A DNA stretch of 64,000 bases from Coleophoma eucalyptorum (GCA_026120035.1 JALRME010000013.1:62001-126000); one strand, 5' to 3'. Positions 12,256 through 24,842 are shown, counted from the first letter of the stretch. The notes: generated by a model not told the origin, from the letters alone. A program made the numbers and translations.

Positions 12256-14682
12256 CTCTCTTTCCAGCGCTAAAGCGATTATGAGGCACAGACGGGCAGA
12301 TCTAAGTATGGATCATTCCCCTGTACAGTATGTGTTATACTGTACTGTATTGTATAATACCGCACTCTACTGTAGCAGCGCCAGGTGCTGATCCAACTAG
12401 GATCCTGCTGCGTTGAATTCGAATTCAAATTTGAGAAGGCTTCGCTGTTTGTTAGCTGCATCCGTTCCAGAAAGCGGGAATCTTCGGACTTGCTTCCCTT
12501 TCAGTCACCCTGCCTGCCACCCAACCCTCTTTCCCCTCCCGCAGGCCACGCGATACCCCCAAGCAATCAGCCTACTCTATATTAATCTTTCCCTTGCGCA
12601 GGACCTGTAGATCGAAATGTTTCTCTTTCACGACAGCGGCAACTATTCCATAGGCCAGCCTTCGGAGCATTGCCGCCGCCCTCTGGAGCGCGCATACCTG
12701 AAGGTTGAATCTCGCAAGCCGGTGAAAGTAAATATGAAGTCCAAAATCCCCAGTACCAAAATCTCACCTTAATTCAATAAAACGAGACTCCACTGCTCCT
12801 GCGAGGTATTTGGAGGGACCCATCCTGCCAGCACTGATCTGCACCTGCACTAGTATGTGCGAGCGACCGAGTTGAGTTCGCAGTGAAGATCATGTCCCAT
12901 TTACCCAGTTAAAGGACTGCACCGTGCCAGCCTCATCGACGTTATGATTGGATGCATGAACGAGAATCCTACTGTAGAAGAAAGCACACCTCGGTCAGCG
13001 TAGTGATGTTGTAGCAATAAGCCCGTGGCTGCAATGTATTGACTATAAGTGTATTGTAACTTTTACAAGGGTTTTATCCACACAAAAGCCTCGATCATGG
13101 GTCGTTGTTAGACATTCTCCATCTCAATACGGACCCGTCTGTACACTAAGCATCGAGGCATCCCAGGGTAAGCGAGAGCGAAAAAGATGACCACGAGGAT
13201 ACTGTTCGTCTACTTGCACTCTCTGACCGCCCTCCATCTAGATACCAGGGGTGATAAACTTGTGACTTACATTTGTCATTTCACATCCACAACAACATCT
13301 ATAATCCTCTACACTCTTCCTCCCATAGCTAAAGAGGCTTTCGAAAGAGACGCCGAGCAAAAGCAGTGGTCATTTGTTACAACCGACATCGATATGAGTA
13401 ATCATCCGTTCCTTGACTAACTGCCCGGTGTTGGTTTCAACGACTAGCTAGCTATAGGGCTTACCACTTATCATAAAACTTAAAGGCCCGCGTAGAAGAT
13501 AGCCAAGCCGCCCAAAAATACATTAGAAGTATTTAAAAAAACACTTGTTACCCCCTCCGAAAACGTGACTTGAAATTAATTATCTTCAACTCCAACTACC
13601 TAGTATAAACTCGACTTTTCCTCCCTGACTCTAAGGAGAGACATGAATAGCTCCATAAGGGAGGTTAGAGGTATAAACAGGCTAGTGTATGTAAGAAAAT
13701 CTTGCAACTGAACGTAGTTAAACCCGCTGGATATGAGCAGGCTTAGTGAGAGGAGACTATCAGGAATCTCCAGAAATATATTCTATTGATGGATAAAGAA
13801 TATAAGAATCCCTCCTCGTCCTGTTAAGTATTGGGGCCATTTATTTATCCTGTAGAACCATGGAACTTCTAAGAGTCTGCTCCCATACAAGAACGACCAG
13901 AAATATGAGGTATTTGTTTCCATAGCACAAAAAGGCGGACAAATTCAAATTCAACACCGTTGAAAACCACGAGATATTAAACCAAGGCACCCGTAGAAGC
14001 TCAAGAAATCTAAGTAGGGGTCGGACAAAAGGGTTTAAGCCCAAATCTCAAAGTAGGGGGCCTCCTTGTCTTACGGGAAGAAATTAAGCCTAAAAGTAAC
14101 GCTATGACTTAACAGTACTATGCAAAACGCCTCTTGCCTTTATGCTGTTATCAAAAAGCATGAACTTAGCTAAAGATATCTATTATAGGGTGACAGAGTT
14201 CCGTGGGAAGCCTGCCGAAAACCGAGCTTGCTAAACGGTATAAGGAGCAATATGACATTTGTGCTTTCCTTTTTCTACCTTGGTCGTCTAACCTAATTTC
14301 TATAAAGATAGTTTGGGATAGCATAAAGCCAAGAGCTATCATCGGAAGAAGTATTCGCTCTGGAGTAAGAAAAGTAAATATTTGAAGACAAATAATCACA
14401 TATTATTATAGTTAAGGACCGACATCGTTTCAGAAACGGCTCTGTGCCAAAGCTAGCCATTAAATCAGCTTTTATGGTTGTATAGTTAAAAAAAACATGG
14501 TAACTTAACACCCTTCTTTCAATTTCAATAGACGTCTTGAAATTCGGTTAACTTACTCTTATCATGTATAGCTGGATTAGTAAGCCGGCCATTTCACTCG
14601 CCAACTCCGTATGCCGATGGTAAGCTGTTAGAGCTTGAATCCCGTCTGAACCCCACGCCAACCCCGCCAACCATCCAACCCA

Positions 14683-16414
14683 ATGTTTCGTGCCGTTGAA
14701 TTTGCAGCAAAAACACAATCACGAAGGCCTGCTATACTGCTATCCTCAACCTCAAAACTGCAATCGGCTGCAATCTCATCGAAGCAACCTTTTGAGCTGT
14801 GCCACTCTTATACCAAACAATCCTTTGCTATTCGACCTTGTCTGCGACGAACAGAGCTTGTTCCACGAAGTAGTAGAGCCTATCTGACCGACGCCATTAG
14901 AGATCACCAAGCACAGAAATTCGAGATGGCTCCCCAACTTGATGGTTATTTCAAGCAGGTGGACCAGCTTTCGGATCACTTCATCGAGAGACTTCGAAAG
15001 GCAGTCGCCATCCCATCTGTCTCTGCCGATGAGGAACGTCGACCAGATGTCGTGCGTATGGGAAAATTTCTCGCTGATGAGCTCACAGCTCTTGGGGCAG
15101 AAGTAGAACAAAGACCTCTTGGCAAACAACCTGGCAAGGAACATCTTGAGCTACCACCAGTGGTCATCGCCCGCTATGGCAACGATAAGACGAAGCGAAC
15201 CATTTTGGTCTACGGCCATTATGATGTACAGCCTGCTGGCAAGGAAGATGGATGGGCAACGGAACCATTTGACCTCACCATTGATGATCAAGGACGCATG
15301 TATGGTCGCGGAAGCACAGATGACAAAGGTCCAGTCTTGGGATGGTTGAATGCCATTGAGGCTCATCAAAAGGCCGGTATAGATTTCCCAGTCAACTTGC
15401 TTATGTGCTTTGAGGGCATGGAAGAGTATGGCTCAGAAGGCCTGGACGACTTCATCAATGCGGAGGCCAAGAAGTACTTTGCCGACGCAGATGCAGTCTG
15501 CATCTCCGATAACTACTGGCTTGGAACTGAGAAGCCTTGCCTGACCTACGGTCTCCGTGGCTGCAGTTACTACTCGGTCGAGATCTCTGGTCCTGGTCAA
15601 GATCTACACAGTGGTGTTTTCGGTGGTACTGCCCAAGAGCCAATGACTGATTTGATGCGGATTTTGGGCAGCTTGGTTGATACGGATGGAAAAATTCAAA
15701 TTCCTGGTTTGGCTGAGCTCGTGGCCCCTCTCACAGATGAAGAGAAGTCTTTGTATGGAAACATTGCTTTCACCATGGATAATCTTTATGAGTCGCTGGG
15801 TAGCCAGACCTCTATCTATGATGATAAAGAACGAACACTGATGGCCCGCTGGCGCTACCCATCTCTATCCGTCCACGGCGTCGAGGGAGCTTTCTCACAA
15901 CCGGGTGCAAAGACTGTCATTCCAGCAAAAGTCATCGGCAAATTCTCCATTCGTACCGTACCAAACATGGAACCCGAAGATGTTGATCGCCTAGTATTCA
16001 AGTATATTGATGAGCAAGCCAAGAAGTTGAAGAGCAAGAACACCATCAGCTGCACACTGCAGCACTCTGGCAAGTGGTGGGTTGCAAGCCCCAAGCACTG
16101 GAACTTCTCTGCAGCAGGCAAGGCAGTCGAGCGGGTCTGGGGCGTGAAGCCAGACTTGACGAGAGAGGGAGGAAGGTAAGCAAAGCGTGACCTCAGATCA
16201 TATTCTATTCTTACTCTAACTTCCAACTAGTATCCCGGTAACTTTGACTTTTGAGCAAGCAACCGGCAAGAATGTGCTGCTTCTCCCAATGGGTAGCTCG
16301 ACCGATGCAGCTCACTCCATCAACGAGAAGTTGGATAAGAAGAACTACATTGAAGGTATCAAATTGCTGGGAGCATATTTGCACTACGTTGCCGAGGAGC
16401 CGATAGTCGAGTGA
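14683..16414 (+). CDS. DUG1: Cys-Gly metallodipeptidase (M20 family, Dug1/CNDP2-like) with N-terminal extension
   Basis: Zn-dependent dipeptidase that cleaves Cys-Gly in glutathione turnover. Exons 14683-16175 and 16231-16414, joined at AG|T (Ser), give 558 aa. M20 landmarks: [10 protein letters not shown] (metal ligand His179), [10 protein letters not shown] (Asp213), [12 protein letters not shown] (catalytic/bridging Glu pair), DLHSGVFGG, and [15 protein letters not shown] near the C-terminus. Yeast Dug1 and CNDP2 are about 475-481 aa; this frame has about 81 extra N-terminal residues, rich in R/S/K and poor in acids, before an internal ATG at 14926 (MAPQLDGYF), which aligns with the usual start. 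The extension looks like a mitochondrial presequence, so two products are possible. The gene is convergent with UBP14; their stops are about 200 nt apart. Confidence 0.93.
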
Positions 16415-16612
16415 AGTGCACAAGCAATGAGAAAGTAAATATTCAGACAAAATCAATGAGGCCTCGTTCTTCAATCATTCATCTTTGTTATGACACCCAT
16501 GTCTACATGCATCTTTGTCTTCATGATTACCCCAGGTTTCTAGGTCCTTAGGTCCTGTTCGCAAAGAGCAATCCCAACGCCCAATTGTGCTACTCCGTTA
16601 TGCTCAACCAAC

Positions 16613-19158
16613 CTAAGATTCTGTATGCTTAAAGAAATATACGTATGCAAACTTTTTCATTTCCTCCACATCATTGGCCTTCACGACCTTCTCGTCATTG
16701 AAGAGAACCCACGACGATTGGTCCTCACCAGGGATAACTTTACGGACGAAAGCTACATAGTGACTGCAAACTTGTAAGTTAAGGCTGTAAAGACGGGTTT
16801 GGGAATCTTACCCCGCATGAATGCTAGCTCCTTTGTGACAAATGATGGAGTGGAGTTCGAAGGTAGCAGGCAAATTGCTGCTTCCTGGCTCTGTCTTGTC
16901 TACAACGTTATTGCCACCAGATTCTTCTTCACCGAAGTCTCCTTGTTCATCGGGATGGCTGAATAGCCATTCCACAGCACGTTCCATGTCACCGGCAGTT
17001 TCCTTAAGCGCTTTACGCGCTTGAGGTGGTCCGAAGCCCATCGCCCCGAGCATCTCAATCTTTTCCGGATCGGCGGCGCTCGGTGCTGCTTGGTCATTGT
17101 CTGCCTCGAATGGAGCATCGATATCGGGATCTTCCATGTGCGAAAAGAGCCACTCCATGGCTGTGTTTGCGTCTGCGTTACCCGTTGCGTGTAGTGCCTT
17201 CTCGCACCTATTTCGGGGAAAACCCATACTTTCGAGCTGCTGTACTGCATCTGCGTTTGCAACAAAGGAAGGTTTAGCTGATGATGTATCCTCAGGGAGA
17301 AGTTCTTCTGTTGGAAGCTGGCCCGAAGATTTGTAGTCATCGAGTAAGAATTCCTCATCGCCAACAACGACGGGAACATCCACTTTAGTAGGCACCCAGT
17401 TGATGAGCACGAAGCGTCGAGCATTAACAGCTAGTACTTCTGGGAAAGTCTTGAATAAGGATCGTTTTGAGAACCCATTTTTACTGCCGCATGCCACACA
17501 AGTCAAATCTACGGTTTCCTCGGCTGTAAATGAGTCCAGGCATTCCTTCAATGATACTGGTTCATACTCATCCGCAGCAGCAGACCCTTCTTCCTCGGTT
17601 GTGCTTTCAAGCTTCCGAGGCTTCTTTCTGATGGGCACAGGAATCGAGATGTTGTCCTGCTCATCGCTTCTGTAGCGTACTTTCTTGCATTGCAGGCACT
17701 GTAAACGCTGCTCCATGACAAATCTAAAGGCGCTAGTTGGATCCGGTAAGCTGGTTGTGTGCTGTGAGCGCGTGATCAACTTCACAATGTGGAGGAGAAA
17801 TTCGAAGGAGTCCTGCTGTCGCATAGTTGAAAACTCGGAATGTCCTCGGCCAACCAGGTACTTCAGCATGGCTGGTGCTAGGCCCTTCTGGTAACCATCT
17901 GAAGATGTATCAGAGGATGCAGTTGCTAAATCTGGGTAAGAATAACGCCCAGATAATAATCCATCAGCCATCTTTCTAAGCTGTGTCTCAAGATCCTGTG
18001 CTGGGTCCATCGTCAGAGGAAGGTCTTCATTTGGTAGATAGTAGCGTTTTTGGAATTGAGGCAAAGCGAACAGACACTGCAGTGCACTAGCCAAATAACA
18101 GCTGTTGCCCAGATTCTTCAAGCCTGTGAATCCCTTTCCAAAAATCTTCTGTAGTTCGTGGCCATCTTCGTCAGTCATGGCAAATTCCCAACTCATATTC
18201 TGCTCAACTTGCATTTCCATTAAGCTTTTTTCTGTCTTCTGGCGTTCAGCAAGTTTGATACCCCAGTGAGCCAGATGCGTGCCCAAATCCTCGTCGACTC
18301 GTTCCTCGTCACAGTTGTAGCAGTAAATATCTGCTGTGCCTTCAGGAGTTATGGATCCAAGTTTGACTGCAACACCATGACCAGTCACATTCTTGTGCTC
18401 TAAAGCATGTGAATTTCCACGAACACCCCCGTGTTGTTGGCGACCACAGCCTAGGTTACCACACTGTAGACACAACCAGAGGTTTTCTTGAAGGTCGCAC
18501 ATAGAGCAATGGCCAAGATCCTGAGACTGAATTTGTCTAGGGGTCTCCTGCTGTAGTATCAAAATGTGCTCGCAGGTGGTAAATTCCTGCTCCCAAGCCT
18601 TGACTTCTTCCTGTTTTGAAAATGTGTTCGCTTTCAAAACGCCTTCTACCACGGCTGGAAGTTTACCAGAAGATTTATCAACTGATTCAATGTTACATTC
18701 ATAACATCGCACAGTGGTCGCGACATCGTAACGGTCCGCCTCTGTCTCCGCCGAAATCGCCAACTTCGAGATCTTCTGTGGTGGTTCGTCTCTAACTACA
18801 CTTTTCCGTGTCCTCTTAATGTTTAGTACTAGAGGATGCTGCTTCTGAGCATAATGGAGAGCAGTGTGGTTCCGCTCGCCGGTGCAGCCACCATTGAAGC
18901 AATAGAGGCAGACATCTAGGCCAGTGGTGTCGTCCTAAAGAGACGTGAGCTAGAGATATGGTACAAGAGGGCTGAACGTCTTGACTTACGATAGAATCGA
19001 AGCACTGTGTACAGTCTTCTCGATAGACTGCTTGATTTGGCCCTGGAGGACGCAGCTCTATGAACAATATTAGTTACCGCAAAGTGAAGGGATATGTATC
19101 GCAGCAGTGCCCGACCGAGGTTTAACATACCAAGAGCTTCTACATGTTTGCAGGCCAT
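16613..19158 (-). CDS. UBP14: ubiquitin carboxyl-terminal hydrolase 14 (USP5/isopeptidase T type)
   Basis: Disassembles free polyubiquitin chains. Predicted 789 aa from four exons: 19158-19131, 19057-18990, 18934-16812 and 16763-16613. The N-terminus MACKHVEALELRPP leads into a cryptic zinc-finger-like region with CTQCFDSI and CLYCFNGGC. The canonical ZnF-UBP follows at about 175-212: CSMCDLQENLWLCLQCGNLG, then HALEH. The USP catalytic Cys is about residue 311 in GLKNLGNSCYLAS. Two UBA segments lie between the catalytic halves: VQQLESMGFPRNRCEKAL and IEMLGAMGFGPPQARKAL. The His box GHYVAFVRK sits on the last exon. Domain order and length are typical of Ubp14/USP5. It diverges from ISU1. Confidence 0.96.
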
Positions 19159-19575
19159 TTTGATACTGGCAAGCGTAATGCGCTCGTTCTTTCGGTTGTG
19201 CAAAAGGGCGTCAAGAGGCTGATGTCAATACTAACCCTAGATCCGTTTGCTCGATAGTGAATGCGGTAGCCATAGTGGGGGAAATGAACGCGGTGATGAG
19301 GTCACGCGAAGTCACGTGTATTAGTATTGCCACTAGCCTAGCTTACTCTAGTGACGAAATTGAATGAAACTCGATCTGATAACAACCTCCATTCGCCCCA
19401 ATCCCATCCTAACGATTAAAATCAACCACCCAGGTAATTTCTATCCCACCATCCACCCTATCTATCTAATATAGGATCAGATACATCAACGAAGAATCTT
19501 TGCCGAATTATCCGGTATCTCAGCACTACACAAAACACTCTACTCTTATAAATACTTTCCAATTTCGAGCGCAGG
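19159..19575. promoter_or_regulatory. 417-bp divergent promoter of UBP14 and ISU1
   Basis: Contains the E-box CACGTG at 19313-19318 and a pyrimidine-rich stretch before the ISU1 start. No other gene fits here. Confidence 0.6.
19313..19318. promoter_or_regulatory. E-box CACGTG in context GTCACGTGTA
   Basis: Core site of bHLH factors such as Cbf1/Pho4 type. It lies 155 bp upstream of the UBP14 ATG and 258 bp upstream of the ISU1 ATG. Function is inferred from motif only. Confidence 0.45.
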
Positions 19576-20236
19576 ATGTTTCGAAGGGCTCTTCTCTCTG
19601 CACCCCGCTCTGCTGGTCGAGCATTGGCAGCCACATCTCGAACCGCCGCGAGACCCGTTGCAGCTCAGGTTTCTTCGCCTGCAATCTCAATTTCGAGCAG
19701 CCGACAATATCATGAAAAGGTTCTTGATCATTACTCTCGTCCAAGAAATGTCGGAAGTATGTCAAAGACGGATACCGATGTCGGAACTGGCTTGGTTGGA
19801 GCTCCAGCATGCGGCGATGTCATGAAGTTACAGATCAGAGTCGACCCATCCAACAACACTATCTCCGATGTCAAGTTCAAGACCTTCGGTTGTGGTTCAG
19901 CCATCGCATCGTCATCATATTTGACCGAGTTAGTCCGAGGCATGACACTAGAGGAGGCCGGCCGCGTCCGAAATACTGAAATTGCTAAGGAGCTCTGCCT
20001 ACCACCTGTGAAGCGTGAGTGAACAAGCTCGCACCTTATCAGGGAATTGTTGCTGATGTGTCACAGTACATTGCTCTATGCTAGCCGAGGATGCCATTAA
20101 ATCCGCGATTTCCAACTACTACACAAAGAACCCTAAGGCACGATCAACGGATTTGGGTGGCACTGGTGTTAGTATGCCGAAAATTGATGTGGAGACGGTG
20201 ATGGAGCCTTCCTCTGCTCACACTGCTACTGCGTAA
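19576..20236 (+). CDS. ISU1: mitochondrial iron-sulfur cluster scaffold protein
   Basis: Scaffold on which the mitochondrial ISC machinery builds [2Fe-2S] clusters. Exons 19576-20014 and 20067-20236 (C|TA joins as Leu) give 202 aa. Residues 1-44 form an Arg/Ala/Ser-rich matrix presequence. The U-type domain starts at YHEKVLDHYSRPRNVGSM. Cluster ligands are GAPACGD (C79), FGCGSA (C106) and LHCSML (C149), with the conserved Asp two residues after the first Cys. The LPPVK motif (142-146) is the Hsp70 (Ssq1) binding site. All functional residues are intact. Partner genes of Fe-S biogenesis in this window are DRE2 and GRX5, and NDUFS7 is a client. Confidence 0.97.
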
Positions 20237-20779
20237 TGGGTAACGTAGTTGTCGGAGTTCTTCGGCTTTTGGGCTTTCTCTTCAATTTTGTGGCACTGCC
20301 TTGTTTTCCCATGCATATGCAATTCCTCCTTGGGCCTAAGTTAAAAGTAGGCTGGGAAATAACGTTCATTAGCAGGTTCCAATGAGGAATTGAGATGGAC
20401 ACGGAGGTTATACTGCACACCAGACAATAGCTGCGCGTTGGGCGACCTAGTCTTATAAATGTATAAATTGAATCTTCACACCTGCTGTGTCTGCATCGTC
20501 ATGTAGCACTATCGTAGTGCATTTGGTAGACAATATCCCATTGAACAGTCAATACACAGATATCAAAATCTCAGGGAGCTAGGTTTAGCAGGTTTAGCTC
20601 AACAATTGGAATTTCCTCTGACCGCCTTTGCGTTTCGGCATGTCAGGCTTGGCAGATCGATTATCGCTTATCAGCAATAATTTTTCCCTCGCGCCATATT
20701 TCTTTCCCTTTAATCGCCCTTCTGCCCCAGACACCAGAGCCACATTTCCTATTGATTCGGATCACTACTACAGGCGAAC
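20237..20779. other. intergenic, ISU1 3' flank and DBP3 promoter
   Basis: No gene seen. The segment just before DBP3 (20660-20779) is pyrimidine-rich with TTCCC/TTTCTTTCCC tracts, consistent with a core promoter. Confidence 0.5.
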
Positions 20780-22617
20780 ATGGCGAAACGCACATTACAA
20801 GATGCGGAACTCGCCAATGGAGTTTCAGCAGTGAGCTCTAAGAAGAGTAAGAAGGAGCGCAAACAGGTCGAGGAAGATGCACCCGAGAAGACATCGACAC
20901 CCACAGCCAACGACGGCGAAACCAAGGAGGAGCGCAAGGAGAGAAAGCGTCTAAAGAAGTTGAAGCAGCTAGAAGAGGCCACAGCTGAAGACACACCTAC
21001 TGCAGCTCAATCGACCGAGGCCGAGGATGCAAAGGACGAAAAGGCGCTGAAGAAGGCTGAAAAGGCAAAGAGGAAGGCATTGAAAAAGGCAGAGAAGGAA
21101 GCACAATCACAAACATCCGAGAAGTCCTCAGACCCACCAGTTACAAATGTAGCCTCCTTGAACCCTCAGACGAACTCCAATGGCTCTTACACAGAGAGTG
21201 CAGAATTGAGCGCCCTTCCTCAGGCCGAGATTGACAAATTCCTTGCGGATCATTTCATAACGGTCACCGATCCATTGAATGCAACCAACAAGCTCCGGCC
21301 TATTACCAAGTTCTCACATTTGCCGATTTCCGATCCAGCACAACTTACTCCTTTCAAGAGCTTCAGCGCACCGACTCCAATTCAAGCAGCAGCTTGGCCA
21401 TTCCTACTTGCTGGGAGGGACGTCATTGGTGTGGCAGAAACTGGATCTGGAAAAACTATGGCTTTTGCAGTTCCGTGTGTTCGGTATATTTCTTCGTTAC
21501 CAGGAGGCCAGAAGAACAAGGGGCCTAAGGCAGTGATAGTATCACCAACCCGAGAACTGGCTATGCAGAGTCACGAGCAGATTATGAAGCTCGCAAATGC
21601 TTCGAAATTGCAAGCTGTCTGCGTATATGGTGGTGTTCCAAAGGATGAGCAGCGCAGAGCTTTGAAGACCGCGGATATCGTTGTTGCTACTCCAGGTCGT
21701 CTTAATGATCTTATCAACGAAGGTTGTGCAGATCTGAGCCGCGTCAACTATGTCGTTCTTGACGAGGCTGACAGAATGCTTGACAAGGGATTTGAAGAGG
21801 AAATTCGAAAGATCATCAACGCTGCACTTCCACTGGGCAAGCGCCAGACACTTATGTTCACAGCAACCTGGCCAGAGAACGTGAGATCTTTGGCTTCTAC
21901 GTTCATGACAACACCTGTGAAGATTGCTATTGGAGACAATCCCACCGGAGATCTCCGTGCAAATACGCGTATTGTACAAAAGGTGGAAGTCGTTGATCCA
22001 AGAGAGAAGGAGTATCGACTATTGCAGCTTCTGAAGCAGCACACTAGTGGCTCTCAGAAAGACGACCGTGTCCTAGTCTTCTGCTTGTACAAGAAAGAGG
22101 CTACAAGAGTTGAGGGCTTCCTCCGCTCAAAGGGCTTCCGCGTTGCTGGTATTCATGGTGACCTCAGCCAGGAGCAGAGAACTAAAAGTCTTGAAGCATT
22201 CAAGCAAGGAGGCACTCCAGTCTTGGTCGCTACTGATGTTGCAGCTCGTGGGCTGGACATTCCAAATGTGCGCCTTGTCCTGAACTGCACGTTTCCACTT
22301 ACGGTTGAGGATTATGTGCACCGTATTGGTCGTACGGGAAGAGCTGGAAAGGAAGGTCTTGCAATTACTCTTTTCACTGAGCATGACAAGGCTCAGTCTG
22401 GCTCGTAAGTCGATATTCTCCAAATCACGTGGTTGACCCCTGAGTGCTAACCGAACATTATAGCTTGATCAATGTCCTGAAGGCTGCAAACCAGCCAGTT
22501 CCAGACGAGCTGTTAAAATTCGGAACGACTGTGAAGAGAAAGGAGCACGGTGCATATGGAGCGTTTTTCAAGGATGTCGATACTACCAAGACAGCCTCGA
22601 AGATCAGATTTGACTAG
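20780..22617 (+). CDS. DBP3: ATP-dependent DEAD-box RNA helicase, ribosome biogenesis
   Basis: Nucleolar helicase acting in 60S pre-rRNA processing in yeast. Exons 20780-22404 and 22464-22617 give 592 aa. Residues 1-120 are strongly charged ([40 protein letters not shown]), likely a coiled, nucleolar-targeting tail, as in Dbp3. The core has the Q motif (PTPIQ, about 195), Walker A AETGSGKT (about 218), PTRELA, TPGRL, DEAD (about 327), FTATWP (motif III), [20 protein letters not shown] and [10 protein letters not shown] (about 514). TAT in place of SAT is a feature I associate with the Dbp3 group. The C-terminus ends in KIRFD. All catalytic motifs are intact. Confidence 0.93.
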
Positions 22618-23046
22618 GGTGGTACCCCAGGTTGTAACGGCTTAGACTACTACAACATTCTGTACGTTGGCTTAGAGACAGAATTCATAGGAAGAATTAC
22701 CAATTTACTATTTTCAATCATGGAAAAAGGCACGAGAATTTGCAGAGTTCTTATTATCGATAATAGAACTTGCTTTAAGAATTAAAGTCGTATTATTCTT
22801 AATCACTGAAACTGCTTAGAAATCATTACTACTGTTCTTAATCATTGAAATCATATAATGATTATAGAGTTATTGTTCCATATTACCGAATCGCATAATG
22901 AGTTGTAGTATTGTCCCCTAATAACTAGGGTTATCTCAAGGGATTGCACTGTTGCTACACTTCATCTATTTCATATAGACTACGAACTTTATGAACTAGC
23001 CAAGATATGCATTTCTGTTTACTGATTTTGGTCTCTGCTTCTCTAA
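22618..23046. other. AT-rich convergent 3' intergenic region
   Basis: Between DBP3 and RFT1 stops. Notably AT-rich, with repeated AATCAT and TTATTCTTAATCA-type words between about 22750 and 22870; no open frame of interest. Confidence 0.55.
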
Positions 23047-24842
23047 TTATCCTTTAAGCCCGCGGTAACATTCGAGAAAGAACCTGCGCTCACTTGCAGC
23101 ACTGTGGTGAATTAGTAAGGATCAAGAGCGCATATGAACATGCCTCAATGGGTGTAGACTTACAAAAGAAAACAGAATATGACTGAGATCGCTCCAATCT
23201 TGGCAAGACTCATGAGTTCAAGCAGCGGATCAGGCTTCATCTGATTGAGAATTGCGGCTGTTCCAACCCCCATCGCGATGGTAAAGGGTCGAGGCATAAC
23301 CGAATGGAGGGATAAGTTGCCTCCATTGTGCTTCAGATAAGACCTGACAAAGTTGCTACTCCAAGTTATTCGGAAAAGCATATTGAGCGTGTTTGCCCAT
23401 ACAAGTCCTTCTGCACCTAGATCCAGAATACGAAGGAAAATATAACCAGCGCCCACAAACCCGGCGGAGAATGCAAACATCCACATCGACTGTCGGTTGA
23501 CTTCTGCTTCAGTTGCGACTGCAGACACAAAGGCTTCGGTAATCCCATTGATTGCAAGGGCAGGTATATAATAGCAATATACAGCGAGAACCTGACCGGC
23601 TCCTGAGCTGGCCCAACGAGGGCCTGCTATGATGCTAAGTGCCAGAGGTGCAGCAGTTGGCCCAAGGGCGATTATACCAATAGAGAAGACGTTATATAAC
23701 CTCAGCAGAAGATGGAGACTGTGACTAGCCTTTTCAATAGCACTGGTGCTAGGCTTGCCGCCCAAGGAGGAAAGCGTTTTTCCAAAATAATTCCGGCTAC
23801 TTTCTTCAACTGGCTGTAGGATAAGTCGAGCAACAAGTCCACCATAGTTGCTAGCCAGGGCATAGACACCTTGCGCTCGCTGAGATGCAAGTGAAGCAAT
23901 AAGAAACGTATCACCTTGAGTCAAGACATGCTTGAGCGTAGATTGAGCGAAGAGACTTGCACCAAGAGATAGTAGCGGGCGCGACAGGTATGAAGCTAAG
24001 TATGTGACTCTTACACTGATTCTAGTCAATACACGTCCAAGAATACAATGGGATAAACCTTACCTAGGCGAGACTCGTTGTGGAAACAATGAAAACCCTC
24101 CATTAGATGAGATCTTTGAGACCGCCAATATATATACAAATAATAAAGCGATACTGTATGCACCTTGGCCAAGCGCAAATGAAAGCGGACCTATATCCTT
24201 GCCTCTTCGACTTGCAAAGATAGTGGTGCCGCAAGTGACCAAGCATCTTAGAACTGTCGCAAAGCCTTCAGCAGCTGCTCGGATCTTGTATCGTGACTTC
24301 TGCTGGACTATGACAAAGGCGGGCTCAGCCAGCAGTTCGATTATTGCAGCACATGCATATATGTTCAGTGCTTCCTTAAGAAAGGGCGTGCTAGACAGGA
24401 TAGAGCCCTCTCCCACGGTGCCAAGATACAGCCACCCAATTCCAATGGCAAAAATAGCTCCTAGTAAAACCGTGACATATGCCAGGTTCACGATGGCCTG
24501 GCTCTTTCCTGCAGCAGTTCTGCCATCCACGAAACCGTTGGGCGCTGCTGCTGTTTTGTCGTCTTCTTTATCTTTGACTTCCTCAACATCATTCTGACGC
24601 TGAAGAGCAACACGAAGACTTTCTCGAGCAAAAAACAAGACTGAGATAGAATATACCTCCAGTTGAGTTGCAATGCCGAGTAGTTCAGGTGACATGAATC
24701 GAAGGAGAAGTTGATTTACCACGAACGTAAGAGCCCGGGAACCAAATTGTAAGCCAATCAGCCACGAAGCCCCTCGAACTGAAGAAGAGGTAGCGGGGGT
24801 TTTCTGAGCAGGCTTGCTCGCTGCCGAATCCGAATCGGTCAT
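23047..24842 (-). CDS. RFT1: RFT1, endoplasmic reticulum lipid-linked oligosaccharide translocation protein
   Basis: Multi-span ER membrane protein required for N-glycosylation, proposed to help flip the Man5GlcNAc2-PP-dolichol intermediate; its exact biochemical role is debated. Exons 24842-24064, 24021-23164 and 23101-23047; splice phases agree and give 563 aa, close to yeast Rft1 (574). The first true ATG is 24842 (MTDSDSAASK); longer readings begin with TTG. Recognisable blocks: RGASWLIGLQFGSRALTFVVNQ, SPELLGIATQLEVYS, FFARESLRVALQR, QGDTFLIASLASQRAQGVYALASNYGG, QPVEESSRNYF, and a short final exon ending FFLECYRGLKG. About 12 hydrophobic spans are expected. Exon 3 is only 55 nt and was placed by frame and homology-like sequence. 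Confidence 0.93.

Larger units (their letters stand above)
10462..14682. other. 4.2-kb gene-poor region with clustered simple repeats and possible decayed sequence
   Basis: No gene model survives. 10.8-12.3 kb is GC-moderate and dense in simple repeats (listed separately) and palindromic GTACTGTAC-like words (11370-11385, 12010-12020, 12325-12360). From about 13.45 to 14.58 kb composition shifts to AT-rich with many stops and short broken frames, suggesting a decayed element or RIP-affected DNA. The last ~100 bases before DUG1 are the probable promoter. Confidence 0.5.

Noticed and set aside
13711..13760. ACCCGCTG...GAGCAGGCTTAGTGAGAGGAG resembling the start of 28S rRNA
   Set aside because: Only a short, poorly matching stretch; neighbouring sequence does not follow 28S or ITS.
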